Origin: JBAYDV01 sp041672845
GTDB taxonomy: Bacteria; Bacteroidota; Bacteroidia; Bacteroidales; UBA932
NCBI GenBank assembly: GCA_041672845.1
Contig: JBAYYV010000002.1
Location: 310,001-374,000, forward strand
Direction: 5' to 3'
DNA: 64,000 nucleotides
Part shown: piece after piece, positions 8,659 through 17,312 of the stretch
Layout of the letters: every line of letters starts with the position of its first letter
How positions within the stretch are numbered: position 1 is the first letter of the stretch
Made by a program: the position numbers and the translations under genes
Notes under the pieces: generated by a model
What the model was told of the DNA's origin: nothing
Databases searched by the model: none
The model's input: the letters and a program-made list of their open reading frames with translations, nothing else

Positions 8659-9843
8659 TTATAATAAAGAACATTTATATGCGGGATGAATGTTAATAGT
8701 TCTATTCCCGATTTGAATAACTTGTTCTTTGTTCTCAGTAAGGATGTAAGCAGATTTAGTGCCTTCTTTATCAGCTATGGCAGCTAACATATTGGCTTCA
8801 GGCCATATTAAATGATCAGGTAAATCCCAACATATCTTTATTAGCATATCTGGCTTTTTCTTATCGAAAATTATGAAATTGGTTTGTCCCACTTTCTTTT
8901 TATCATAATAATAATATTCTTTCTGAAGTCTTCTCAAGGCATTAGATATTATACATTCTAGTTTTTGCTGAGGAGTAGCATTTGTAATAGAATTCAATAT
9001 TCCGACATCTGTAGGGAATAGTTTAATAGGATTCCTCTTTCTAACAGAAAAGCTTTTATCATATAGATTAACATATTGTACTAAATAACTATTATTCAGA
9101 TATTTAATAAAATCTACAATAGTAGCACAAGATTTAATATTAAACATTCCAGTAAGCATATTGGCTGATATTTTTTCACCAGAATGAGTTATTATATAAA
9201 CAGCTAATTGTCTAAGTGTATTTATATCTCTAATATTATATTGGTTATGAATATCTCTAAGGATTACATCATTAAGAATGCTATTAATAATAGGATAACC
9301 TTCTTTTCTCACATATTCAGGCATTCCACCTATTTTCATATATCTTGTAAGAGAGGAATGTGAAGTTTCTTGTTTAATATATTTTAAATATTCATGATAA
9401 GAAAAAGGAAATAATTCATATACATTTCTATCGCTATTTTTTTTAATGGGCGTAGAATCAGTAATAAGAACTTTAATATCATTAACTAATAGACGTTTAA
9501 CAAATTCATCCCAAGATGACATAATATGAATTTCATCAAACATACATACTTTAGCTTTTTTAGAAATGATTACTTTGAATAAAGTATCGAAGTCGTATTT
9601 ATTGAATCCAGATAATCTAATATCTTCAAAATTTAAATAAACTACATTTTCGTAACCATTACTTCTCTGCAGCTGCATCATTAATGTGCATTTTCCACAT
9701 CGTCTTAAACCAGTAATAATAAGGGCTTTATTATCTGTGTCTTTTATTTCATTGAAAAGATCTCTACGTAAAAGGAACTTTTTACTAATAAAGTTTTTTC
9801 TTTGAGAACTTATTATTTCTTCGAGTATATCAGGACTTATCAT
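8659..9843 (-). CDS. AAA-type ATPase with DUF4143-like C-terminal region
   Basis: The 394-residue protein matches the family of single-protein ATPases with an N-terminal AAA domain and a C-terminal DUF4143-like nuclease-fold region, common in Bacteroidetes and archaea and of unknown role. The Walker A segment reads GLRRCGKCT, with K51 followed by Cys52 where the family normally has Ser or Thr; Walker B is VCMFDEIH. Later segments GGMPEYVRKEG and NILNDVILRDI-like text (near residue 190) are typical. It is a single-gene unit, convergent with the TonB receptor with no bases between the stops. Similar proteins are often present in many variable copies per genome. Confidence 0.8.
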   Translation of the reverse strand: MISPDILEEIISSQRKNFISKKFLLRRDLFNEIKDTDNKALIITGLRRCGKCTLMMQLQRSNGYENVVYLNFEDIRLSGFNKYDFDTLFKVIISKKAKVCMFDEIHIMSSWDEFVKRLLVNDIKVLITDSTPIKKNSDRNVYELFPFSYHEYLKYIKQETSHSSLTRYMKIGGMPEYVRKEGYPIINSILNDVILRDIHNQYNIRDINTLRQLAVYIITHSGEKISANMLTGMFNIKSCATIVDFIKYLNNSYLVQYVNLYDKSFSVRKRNPIKLFPTDVGILNSITNATPQQKLECIISNALRRLQKEYYYYDKKKVGQTNFIIFDKKKPDMLIKICWDLPDHLIWPEANMLAAIADKEGTKSAYILTENKEQVIQIGNRTINIHPAYKCSLL

Positions 9844-10011
9844 GTTTTGTTTATTAATTTTTTAGCTATATAATATATTGCAAATATCGATTTAATATAT
9901 TTATTTACAAAATATAAAACTATTCATTTCTAATGAATAAAATATATAAACAATAGAAAATATACAGTTAAATAATTGAAAATCAGTCGGTAAAACTAGT
10001 AATAAATTTCT

Positions 10012-10019
10012 TACTTTTG
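10012..10019 (+). promoter_or_regulatory. -7 element upstream of P5C dehydrogenase gene
   Basis: TACTTTTG fits TAnnTTTG and lies 34 bases before the ATG at 10054; no good TTTG is found at the expected distance. Apart from this, the 210-base gap 9844-10053 holds only AT-rich sequence with no reading frame or hairpin that I can support. Confidence 0.45.
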
Positions 10020-10053
10020 AAGAAAGAAATATAAATATTTAATAATCACTATT

Positions 10054-11676
10054 ATGAAAAATGCAATTTTTCCATTCAGTATTCCAGAAAATGAGCCAAT
10101 ATTGTCATATTTAGAAGGTAGTAAGGAGAGAATCGATTTAGAAAAAGAGTTAGATAGGCTTAGTTCTGAAAATTTAGATATTCCTTTGATAATAGGTGGT
10201 AAAGAAGTTCGAACTAATGATATAGTAGAAATATCAGCTCCACATGATCATTCACTTTGTTTAGGTCATTATCATAGAGCTGGCAAGAAAGAAGTCCAAA
10301 TGGCTATCGATGCTGCTTTAAGAGCACATGAAGACTGGGATAATTTAGACTGGACTGTTAGAGCTTCTATTTTATTAAAAATCGCAGAATTATTATCCAC
10401 AAAATATAGGGCAACGATAAATGCAGCTACCATGTTAGCTCAGAGTAAAAATATATTTCAAGCTGAAATAGATTCAGCATGTGAGACTATTGATTTTCTA
10501 AGATATAATGTCGCATTTGCCTCTAAGATATATGGTATCCAGCCTAAAAGTTTTAAAGGAGAAATTAATTCTGTAGAATATAGAGCATTAGAAGGATTTG
10601 TGTTTTCAGTCAGTCCTTTTAATTTTACATCTATTGCGTCTAATTTAAATATGTCCCCTATACTTATGGGGAATACGACTGTTTGGAAGCCATCTTCTAG
10701 TGCTGTATATTCTAATTTTATTCTTATGAAAATCTTTATGGAAGCAGGAGTTCCATCAGGCGTAATTAATTTTATTCCAGGAAGAGGGTCCATGGTAGGA
10801 GATGTTATATTTTCTTCTCCATATTTAGCAGGAATTCATTTTACAGGATCATCTAAAACATTTAATCATTTTTGGGAACTGATAGGTTCTAATATGAATA
10901 ATTATAAAGCTTATCCGAGAATTATAGGAGAAACAGGAGGGAAAGATTTCATTTTTGTACATAAAACAGCAGATGCAGAAGAAGTAGCTAATGCAGCATT
11001 TGCTGGATCTTATGAATTTCAAGGTCAGAAATGTTCAGCATCTTCTAGGATGTATGTTCCTAAATCTTTGTGGGCTGATGTTTTTAAAGGGATAGATAGA
11101 AGAATAAAAGAAATTAAAATGGGTGATGTAAAAGATCCTCAAAATTTTATTAATGCCGTAATCGATGAAGCAGCTTTTGACAAAATAGAATCATATATAA
11201 ATAAAGCAAGAAATAGCAAAGATGCTAAAATAATTTGTGGTGGTAAATGTGATAAATCTAAAGGATATTTCATAGAACCTACATTAATAGAATGTAAAGA
11301 TCCGAAATTTGTTACTATGAAAGAAGAAATCTTTGGCCCAGTTCTTTCTGTATATGTTTATGACGATGATAAAATAGATGAAACTTTAGAATTGTGTGAT
11401 AACACTACTCCTTATGGTTTGACAGGAGCTGTTTTCGGTAAAGATAGATTAGCTGTACAGTCTATGATGGAGAAATTAAAATATACTGCTGGGAACTTTT
11501 ATATTAATGATAAACCTACTGGTGCAGTAGTCGGTATGCAGCCTTTCGGAGGAGCTAGAGCTTCAGGGACTAATGATAAAGCAGGTGGAGAATATAATTT
11601 AATGAGATGGGTATTACCTCGTACTATTAAAGAAACTTTCGTTCCAAGCACTACTTATCGTTATAAATATATGTAA
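10054..11676 (+). CDS. pruA: 1-pyrroline-5-carboxylate dehydrogenase
   Basis: This NAD-dependent aldehyde dehydrogenase oxidises glutamate semialdehyde (from pyrroline-5-carboxylate) to glutamate in proline and arginine/ornithine breakdown. The 540-residue protein has the family elements FVFSVSPFNFTSIASNLNMS, the general base E293 in IIGETGGKD and the catalytic nucleophile C327 in GQKCSA, followed by EEIFGPVLSVYVYDD. Length and sequence fit the stand-alone bacterial/mitochondrial-type enzyme rather than bifunctional PutA. No proline dehydrogenase is adjacent. It is convergent with the GH2 gene, with 12 bases between the stops. The cytoplasmic product would feed glutamate into fermentation. 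Confidence 0.93.
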   Translation: MKNAIFPFSIPENEPILSYLEGSKERIDLEKELDRLSSENLDIPLIIGGKEVRTNDIVEISAPHDHSLCLGHYHRAGKKEVQMAIDAALRAHEDWDNLDWTVRASILLKIAELLSTKYRATINAATMLAQSKNIFQAEIDSACETIDFLRYNVAFASKIYGIQPKSFKGEINSVEYRALEGFVFSVSPFNFTSIASNLNMSPILMGNTTVWKPSSSAVYSNFILMKIFMEAGVPSGVINFIPGRGSMVGDVIFSSPYLAGIHFTGSSKTFNHFWELIGSNMNNYKAYPRIIGETGGKDFIFVHKTADAEEVANAAFAGSYEFQGQKCSASSRMYVPKSLWADVFKGIDRRIKEIKMGDVKDPQNFINAVIDEAAFDKIESYINKARNSKDAKIICGGKCDKSKGYFIEPTLIECKDPKFVTMKEEIFGPVLSVYVYDDDKIDETLELCDNTTPYGLTGAVFGKDRLAVQSMMEKLKYTAGNFYINDKPTGAVVGMQPFGGARASGTNDKAGGEYNLMRWVLPRTIKETFVPSTTYRYKYM

Positions 11677-11688
11677 ATACACTTATTA

Positions 11689-14601
11689 TTAGTGACCTAA
11701 TTTAATTATAGGTAAAGTATTGTGCATATTAGGTATAGTTAAACGAATTTTCCTACTTTCATCTGGCAGTAAATTAAAATAGGAGTCTGATACTAAAATA
11801 GGTAAGTATTGCTTACCGTCTTGGTTAAAGGCTCTAATTTTGATATCTGAAACTATTTGATTTGAAGGATTGGAAATGAGAATAATAAATTCATTTTTCT
11901 TCACTGTCTTTTTGAGCTGTTGGGTCAATGAACTAAGATCTGTAAACCTATTTTTTCGATAATCATAATCATTGATGGAGATATCTTTCGGCAATATTGA
12001 TGTCAGTTTTAATCTTAATAATTTTCCATCCAAATTTTCTTTTACGATAAAGCAATTTTTTTTTGAATTAGCTTTAATGCTTATCTTCTTTGAATAGCTT
12101 TTAATTAGTTTCTTTTTATAAATTTCTGCTGTAGCTATAAATCTACCTTTTTTTGAAGATATTAACTCTACCATATGGGTACTTGGGTTATATTGGATAT
12201 GAATAGGTTCACAAGCTTTTTTTAAGCCAAAATATGAACCAGGAGTTTCCTTGTCATAAGTATAAGTTTGCCAAATCATAGATGGCCAAGCTGGATGTGA
12301 CATCCAAAGAATTAAACCAGTAGTATTATTCCACATTTTACTATTCCAAGCTTCCATCATTGCGCGCCAGGAATTGTAACAAACGAACTGTGACTTATTA
12401 GCAAATTCAACATAATTTTTTGGTTGGCCATATTGATTTACAGCCCGTATAAAGGCTTCAAAATTTTGTGTACTATAATGCATGTCGTGATAAGCCCAAA
12501 CGTCTCTAATGGGCCATAAATCTTCCATAGCGATAAATTTCTTTATAGTCGAAGCTGTCGGTATGGCAAAACTTCCCATTTCAGTATTAAAACCAGATGC
12601 ACGTTCTGAAAAATAATAATCAGTCTTAGCTATATATCCCCAAGGACCACTTGTTCCCATATTTAAAAAACGAGACTGTCCATGATATAAACGGGTAGGA
12701 TCATATTTTGCTAACATTTGGCTTAATGATTCTTCTATAAATTCTGGGGCGAAGCCTTCATTTCTAGGACAATAAATCGCAATACAAGGATGATTTCTAT
12801 ATCGAAGAACTACATCAGTAGCATTATCCATGAATAAATCATTATCTAATGGCTCGACAGTGTCATCTGTAGTTATCCAGAAGTCATTCCAAACCATCAT
12901 ACCATATTCATCACATAGGTCATAAAAACTCTTTTGGGTGCTTTCTCCAGTCCAGTTTCTAATAATATTTAGATTCATATCCCTATGTAAAAGAAAATAA
13001 TCTTCAAGATCTTTATAAGAACATCTTTTCATAGCATTATCCATACCCCAATTGCCACCTCTGCAGAAGATCCTTTTACCATTTATTTTAATAACTAAGA
13101 AAGGGGCACATTTATCAATAATATTTGATGGTTTTTTGGATGCTGACGAAGATTTCTTTTCTAATAAATCGGGCATTTGCATTGAAACATAAATGTTACT
13201 TGCGTTGTCATATAACACTTTATGTTTGTTGTCTAATAATGGATGGGATTTGAAGTTTTGAATGTGAGAAGTAGGATCTATTTTAGTTCTAACAAAAATG
13301 TTATCTGTATTTTGACCCTTTCTATTTTTTTTAGCAGTGGTCATTATGTACTCATATTCACGAATCCCAAATCTTAAGTTTAAAAAATCTTCATTTATAA
13401 ATATTTTTGCAGTATAAAGATTTGGCTGTCCAGATCCATTTGGCCACCAAAGTTTTGGATTCTTTATATGCAGACTTGGATAAGTAACAGGGTCAAAAAT
13501 AATATATTTTGTTTCATGTGCTTTCACAGAAATCTTTTTACTAATAAAAATTTTAGACGCATTTTGGGAGTTGAAACCCTTTAATGTTTTTATTTCTGTA
13601 ATAATTATGTTTAAACTATCTGTTAGTGTGCGATTTGTAAGGTTTGTGATAGGTATTTGAATGGATAAATCTGCAGAAGTGGTATCTGGTAATGGTAAAT
13701 CAGTTATTATAAAAGCATCTCCTATTTCGATATTGCCGATTGGTCTAATCCGTACATCTTGCCATATTCCTATGTTTCTATCTCTGATACCTGGCATCCA
13801 ATCCCAACCTATGGATGATATAAAAGTAGCAGCATCTAAACTCGGCTGACCACCATTAAGACCTTGACCCTCCTTTATGCTTTGCTCATGTGGAATTCCA
13901 GGATGATCTAATGGATGAATGTTTACTTTTAAAGTGTGATAATTAAAAGGTTCATTTTTGCATTTTGCGATGAGAAAACTAATATCGAATTTTCCTCGGA
14001 TGAAAGCTCCATTAATATGGCCTAAAAGATTATCATCTATATAAATGTCAGCTCGATAATTAATACCGTTGAAAATAAGGTAATTTCTAGGAGCATTTAA
14101 GACACTTTTTGGAAGTTGATTACCTTTAAAAGTTATATTATAAGTCCAAGACATATTAGCAAGAGAATCTGGAATGTACATATTATTCAACCCATAAAAA
14201 GGATCAGGAAAGACTCCTTGATCTACTAAAGTTTGAAGAACAGTCCCTGGTACGGTGGCATTATAAGTTCTATATGTACTATTTTTAATATCAATTAATT
14301 TTCCTTTAGTATTTGACATAGGTGTTAGCACCCAACCTTTGTCTAAAATGAAATCATTTGGATGATTTTCACGATTATTGGCGTCAACCTTAATATTTAA
14401 GTAACAGTTTTTTAAACCGAATGGAATATTTTGGAATTCTTTTAATATCGGGTGAGGCTTTGGAGCGTTTGAATGAGGAAAAATAGTTTGTTTTTGCTTT
14501 AGTCCAGACCAAAGTTGATTATTGGGAACTTGCATATTTAATGTTAATAAATATGTTGTTATGATTAATAGAATGAAGATTATAAGGGAAGATTTTCTCA
14601 T
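11689..14601 (-). CDS. GH2-family glycosidase (beta-mannosidase or exo-beta-glucosaminidase type)
   Basis: The 970-residue protein has an N-terminal hydrophobic segment (signal peptide or anchor, residues 5-21). A GH2 jelly roll follows (about 60-290, with GLNGGQPSLDAATFISSIGW), then immunoglobulin-like domains and a TIM barrel. The likely acid/base is E615 in YCPRNEGF and the nucleophile E674 in FNTEMGSF; WTGESTQKSFYDLCDEYGMMVWNDFW precedes them. The pattern fits retaining exo-acting GH2 enzymes that remove beta-mannose or beta-glucosamine. About 75 residues rich in Lys, Ser and Asn are inserted near 435-510, before the VIKINGKRIFCRGGNWGMD segment. It is probably periplasmic or outer-membrane associated, acting on glycans along with the GH63 and GH20 enzymes nearby. 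Confidence 0.85.
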   Translation of the reverse strand: MRKSSLIIFILLIITTYLLTLNMQVPNNQLWSGLKQKQTIFPHSNAPKPHPILKEFQNIPFGLKNCYLNIKVDANNRENHPNDFILDKGWVLTPMSNTKGKLIDIKNSTYRTYNATVPGTVLQTLVDQGVFPDPFYGLNNMYIPDSLANMSWTYNITFKGNQLPKSVLNAPRNYLIFNGINYRADIYIDDNLLGHINGAFIRGKFDISFLIAKCKNEPFNYHTLKVNIHPLDHPGIPHEQSIKEGQGLNGGQPSLDAATFISSIGWDWMPGIRDRNIGIWQDVRIRPIGNIEIGDAFIITDLPLPDTTSADLSIQIPITNLTNRTLTDSLNIIITEIKTLKGFNSQNASKIFISKKISVKAHETKYIIFDPVTYPSLHIKNPKLWWPNGSGQPNLYTAKIFINEDFLNLRFGIREYEYIMTTAKKNRKGQNTDNIFVRTKIDPTSHIQNFKSHPLLDNKHKVLYDNASNIYVSMQMPDLLEKKSSSASKKPSNIIDKCAPFLVIKINGKRIFCRGGNWGMDNAMKRCSYKDLEDYFLLHRDMNLNIIRNWTGESTQKSFYDLCDEYGMMVWNDFWITTDDTVEPLDNDLFMDNATDVVLRYRNHPCIAIYCPRNEGFAPEFIEESLSQMLAKYDPTRLYHGQSRFLNMGTSGPWGYIAKTDYYFSERASGFNTEMGSFAIPTASTIKKFIAMEDLWPIRDVWAYHDMHYSTQNFEAFIRAVNQYGQPKNYVEFANKSQFVCYNSWRAMMEAWNSKMWNNTTGLILWMSHPAWPSMIWQTYTYDKETPGSYFGLKKACEPIHIQYNPSTHMVELISSKKGRFIATAEIYKKKLIKSYSKKISIKANSKKNCFIVKENLDGKLLRLKLTSILPKDISINDYDYRKNRFTDLSSLTQQLKKTVKKNEFIILISNPSNQIVSDIKIRAFNQDGKQYLPILVSDSYFNLLPDESRKIRLTIPNMHNTLPIIKLGH

Positions 14602-14646
14602 AATTCAAAATTAAAGTATAAATTTAACAAAATTTTAGTTTACAAT

Positions 14647-16338
14647 ATGAAAATAATCTGGTTTGACCTAAATTCTTCTTATTCCCATTCAAATCTTGGA
14701 TTTCCTGCGATGGAGGCACAATTATCGGCAAGACAACGTGAAAAAATCGAATGGATAAAGGTGTCTGCTGTCAAAAAATCAGTTAAGGAAGATATTCTTG
14801 AGGAGTTAATTAGTTATAAAGCTGATGTATTTATGGCGACAGCTTGGCTATTTAATCATAATTTATTGTCCGAATTTATAGGGGATTTAAAAGCTATTCA
14901 GCCTAATCTTAAAATTATTTTAGGTGGTCCTGAGTTTTTAGGAACATATAATGAGAATAAAGCATATTTAGAATCTCATAGATCTGTAGATTTAATATTT
15001 AGAGGTGATGGTGAAGAAATTTTCCCAAAACTTATAGATGTATTATTGGAAGAATATGCTGAAAAAATCACTAATGATAGAGTTCTAAAAGCAGCTGATT
15101 TTTCTAAAGTTAAGGGGGTATGTGGAATAGATGCTGAAACTGAAGAATATTTTGATGAAGGATTAGCAGAAGTGAAAGATTTTACGATACTCAAAGTGCC
15201 TGAAAGTTCTAAATATTTCGATTGGTCTAAACCTTTTATTCAGTTAGAAACCTCAAGAGGTTGTTTTAATCATTGTGCTTTTTGTGTAAGTGGTATTGGC
15301 TCTTCTATGATGCAATATATTCCTGTTAATCATCTTAGGAAAAGATTAGAAAATATAGAAGCACACGGAATTAAGGAAATAAGAGTTCTTGATAGGACTT
15401 TTAATGCAAATCCTAAAAGAGCATCTGAACTACTTTCCCTTTTTTCTGAATTTATCGGGAAGTTAAGATTTCATTTAGAAATCCATCCAGCCTTTTTAAC
15501 TGATATTATTTTTGATACGATAGCTTCATATCCTCTTTATTTTTTGCATATTGAAGTCGGTGTACAAAGCTTAAGTGATAAGGTTTTAAAAGCTTGTTAT
15601 AGAGAGGGATCTTGTGCTAAAACAGAAGAAGGAATTAAGAGATTAACTGATTTGAAACTATATGAAATACATGCTGATTTAATTATTGGTTTGCCATATT
15701 ATACATATGATATGATGTTGCATGATTGTATAAAACTAATGAAAATAGGGGTTCAAGAAATACAAATAGAAACTTTGAAATGTTTGCCAGGTACTAGAAT
15801 GAGAAATGAATCAAAGGAATTTGGGTTTGTTTATTCTCCTACTGTTCCTTATCAGGTATTATCTACTAAATGGATGTCTTTTTCAGATATTAGAAAAGCC
15901 ATGAGTTTGTCTAACCTTATTGATAAGTGGTTTAATGATGGAGAATGTAGGGATTTCTTTAGAAATACATGCTTTACTCATAAATCTTTCATGTCAGATT
16001 TTAATGATTATTGGTTTGATCATGATTTACCTGATAAGTTGTTAAGTAAGGAGTCTAGATGGTCTCATATTTATAAATTTGTTTGCGATAAATATCCAGA
16101 GCTTAAGGAAGAGATCAGTATGCAATGGATAATAGTGGGGCTTTCAGTTAAAAAAGAAGCTGGGTTAGTATTTAGTAAATGGCGAAAAGAAGGTGATATC
16201 GTGAATCCTTTTTTTAAGGAAGACAAACCGACATATATCTATTATTATTTACTACTTAAAAATAAAACTGTTTTTTGGGTAGTTTTTGATAGGAGCAATA
16301 GTCGAAATAAGCCTATTGAAGTTCAGATAATCCCATAA
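14647..16338 (+). CDS. B12-binding-type radical SAM protein (DUF4080-like C-terminus)
   Basis: The 563-residue protein has an N-terminal Rossmann-like cobalamin-binding-type domain (about 1-150; KIILGGPEFLG and FRGDGEE), then a radical SAM core with the 4Fe-4S motif C206-x3-C210-x2-C213 (GCFNHCAFC). A C-terminal region follows that resembles the DUF4080 family. The family reaction is unknown; the canonical His of B12-binding DxHxxG is not obvious, so cobalamin binding is uncertain. The gene is divergent from the GH2 gene (45-base gap) and is followed after 20 bases by lysO, so the two are probably cotranscribed. Codon use has somewhat more G/C-ending codons than the ribosomal genes. Confidence 0.8.
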   Translation: MKIIWFDLNSSYSHSNLGFPAMEAQLSARQREKIEWIKVSAVKKSVKEDILEELISYKADVFMATAWLFNHNLLSEFIGDLKAIQPNLKIILGGPEFLGTYNENKAYLESHRSVDLIFRGDGEEIFPKLIDVLLEEYAEKITNDRVLKAADFSKVKGVCGIDAETEEYFDEGLAEVKDFTILKVPESSKYFDWSKPFIQLETSRGCFNHCAFCVSGIGSSMMQYIPVNHLRKRLENIEAHGIKEIRVLDRTFNANPKRASELLSLFSEFIGKLRFHLEIHPAFLTDIIFDTIASYPLYFLHIEVGVQSLSDKVLKACYREGSCAKTEEGIKRLTDLKLYEIHADLIIGLPYYTYDMMLHDCIKLMKIGVQEIQIETLKCLPGTRMRNESKEFGFVYSPTVPYQVLSTKWMSFSDIRKAMSLSNLIDKWFNDGECRDFFRNTCFTHKSFMSDFNDYWFDHDLPDKLLSKESRWSHIYKFVCDKYPELKEEISMQWIIVGLSVKKEAGLVFSKWRKEGDIVNPFFKEDKPTYIYYYLLLKNKTVFWVVFDRSNSRNKPIEVQIIP

Positions 16339-16358
16339 TAATTTCTTATTTTCGTGTT

Positions 16359-17294
16359 ATGTTTGGAATGATAATAATATTTGGACTCATAATTCTAGGC
16401 CTTTTCTTAGGAATATTCTTAAGAAAGGTAAATTCTATTTATTTGAATAGAATCATAACCGGTATTATCTGGCTCTTATTATTTATTATGGGAATAGAAG
16501 TCGGTTCAAATCCTGATGTTGTAAATAATCTTGGCAAACTCGGAATAGATGCTTTATTAATCTCACTTGCTGCTTCACTTGGTAGTATTTTTACTTCGTA
16601 TATAATGTGGCGGTTTATTCGCAAGTATGAGAGAAGGGTAGCTTTGATTCAGCCTGTCGGCAATTCTAAAAAAGTAAGTTGGAGAGAGATTAGAGGTAGT
16701 ATAATTATAATGATATTTTTCATATTAGGTTGTCTGATGGGATATTTTGGACTTCTTCATATAAATTTCGAATCTTATCCAATAGATAAATATGTATTAT
16801 ATCTGCTTATGTTCTTTGTAGGTATGTCACTTGGGGCAGATTCTACATTTTTTATTCAATTAAAAACTTTGAATTGGAGATATGCTATATTACCTGTTTC
16901 GACAGTATTAGGTACACTATTAGGATGTTTCGTCTTATGGTTTTTCTTGAGAACGCATACTTTACCTGAAAATCTAGCAGTAGGTTCTGGTTTAGCATAT
17001 TATTCTCTTTCAAGTATATTAATTAGTGATATGATAGGCCCAGCAATTGGTACAGTAGCGCTGCTTGCTAACATATTTAGAGAAATTTATGCATTATTAT
17101 TTGTACCAGTCGTAGCTAAAAAATTTGGACCACTTTCAGCTATAAGTTTAGCGGGAGCTACTTCATATGATACATCATTACCAGTTATTTCTCAGTCTGT
17201 AGAAAAGAGATATATAATAATTTCTATTTTCCATGGAGCTATTATCGACTTAATGGTATTTATCTTAGTACCTCTATTCTGTAGCCTTGCATAA
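16359..17294 (+). CDS. lysO: LysO-type lysine exporter
   Basis: The 311-residue, very hydrophobic protein has about eight membrane spans. Its layout matches LysO (formerly YbjE/DUF340): a short N-terminal bundle, a cytoplasmic loop KYERRVALIQPVGNSKKVSWREIRGS (about residues 88-113) and a longer C-terminal half with GMSLGADSTFF, SVLGTLLG-like text and the conserved GLAYYSLSSILISD and AGATSYDTSLPVI segments. In E. coli, LysO exports L-lysine and toxic analogues. It lies 20 bases after the radical SAM gene. No lysine riboswitch is visible in front of the pair. The family assignment is firm; the substrate is by analogy. Confidence 0.85.
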   Translation: MFGMIIIFGLIILGLFLGIFLRKVNSIYLNRIITGIIWLLLFIMGIEVGSNPDVVNNLGKLGIDALLISLAASLGSIFTSYIMWRFIRKYERRVALIQPVGNSKKVSWREIRGSIIIMIFFILGCLMGYFGLLHINFESYPIDKYVLYLLMFFVGMSLGADSTFFIQLKTLNWRYAILPVSTVLGTLLGCFVLWFFLRTHTLPENLAVGSGLAYYSLSSILISDMIGPAIGTVALLANIFREIYALLFVPVVAKKFGPLSAISLAGATSYDTSLPVISQSVEKRYIIISIFHGAIIDLMVFILVPLFCSLA

Positions 17295-17312
17295 TTATTC
17301 TACCTTTATTAT

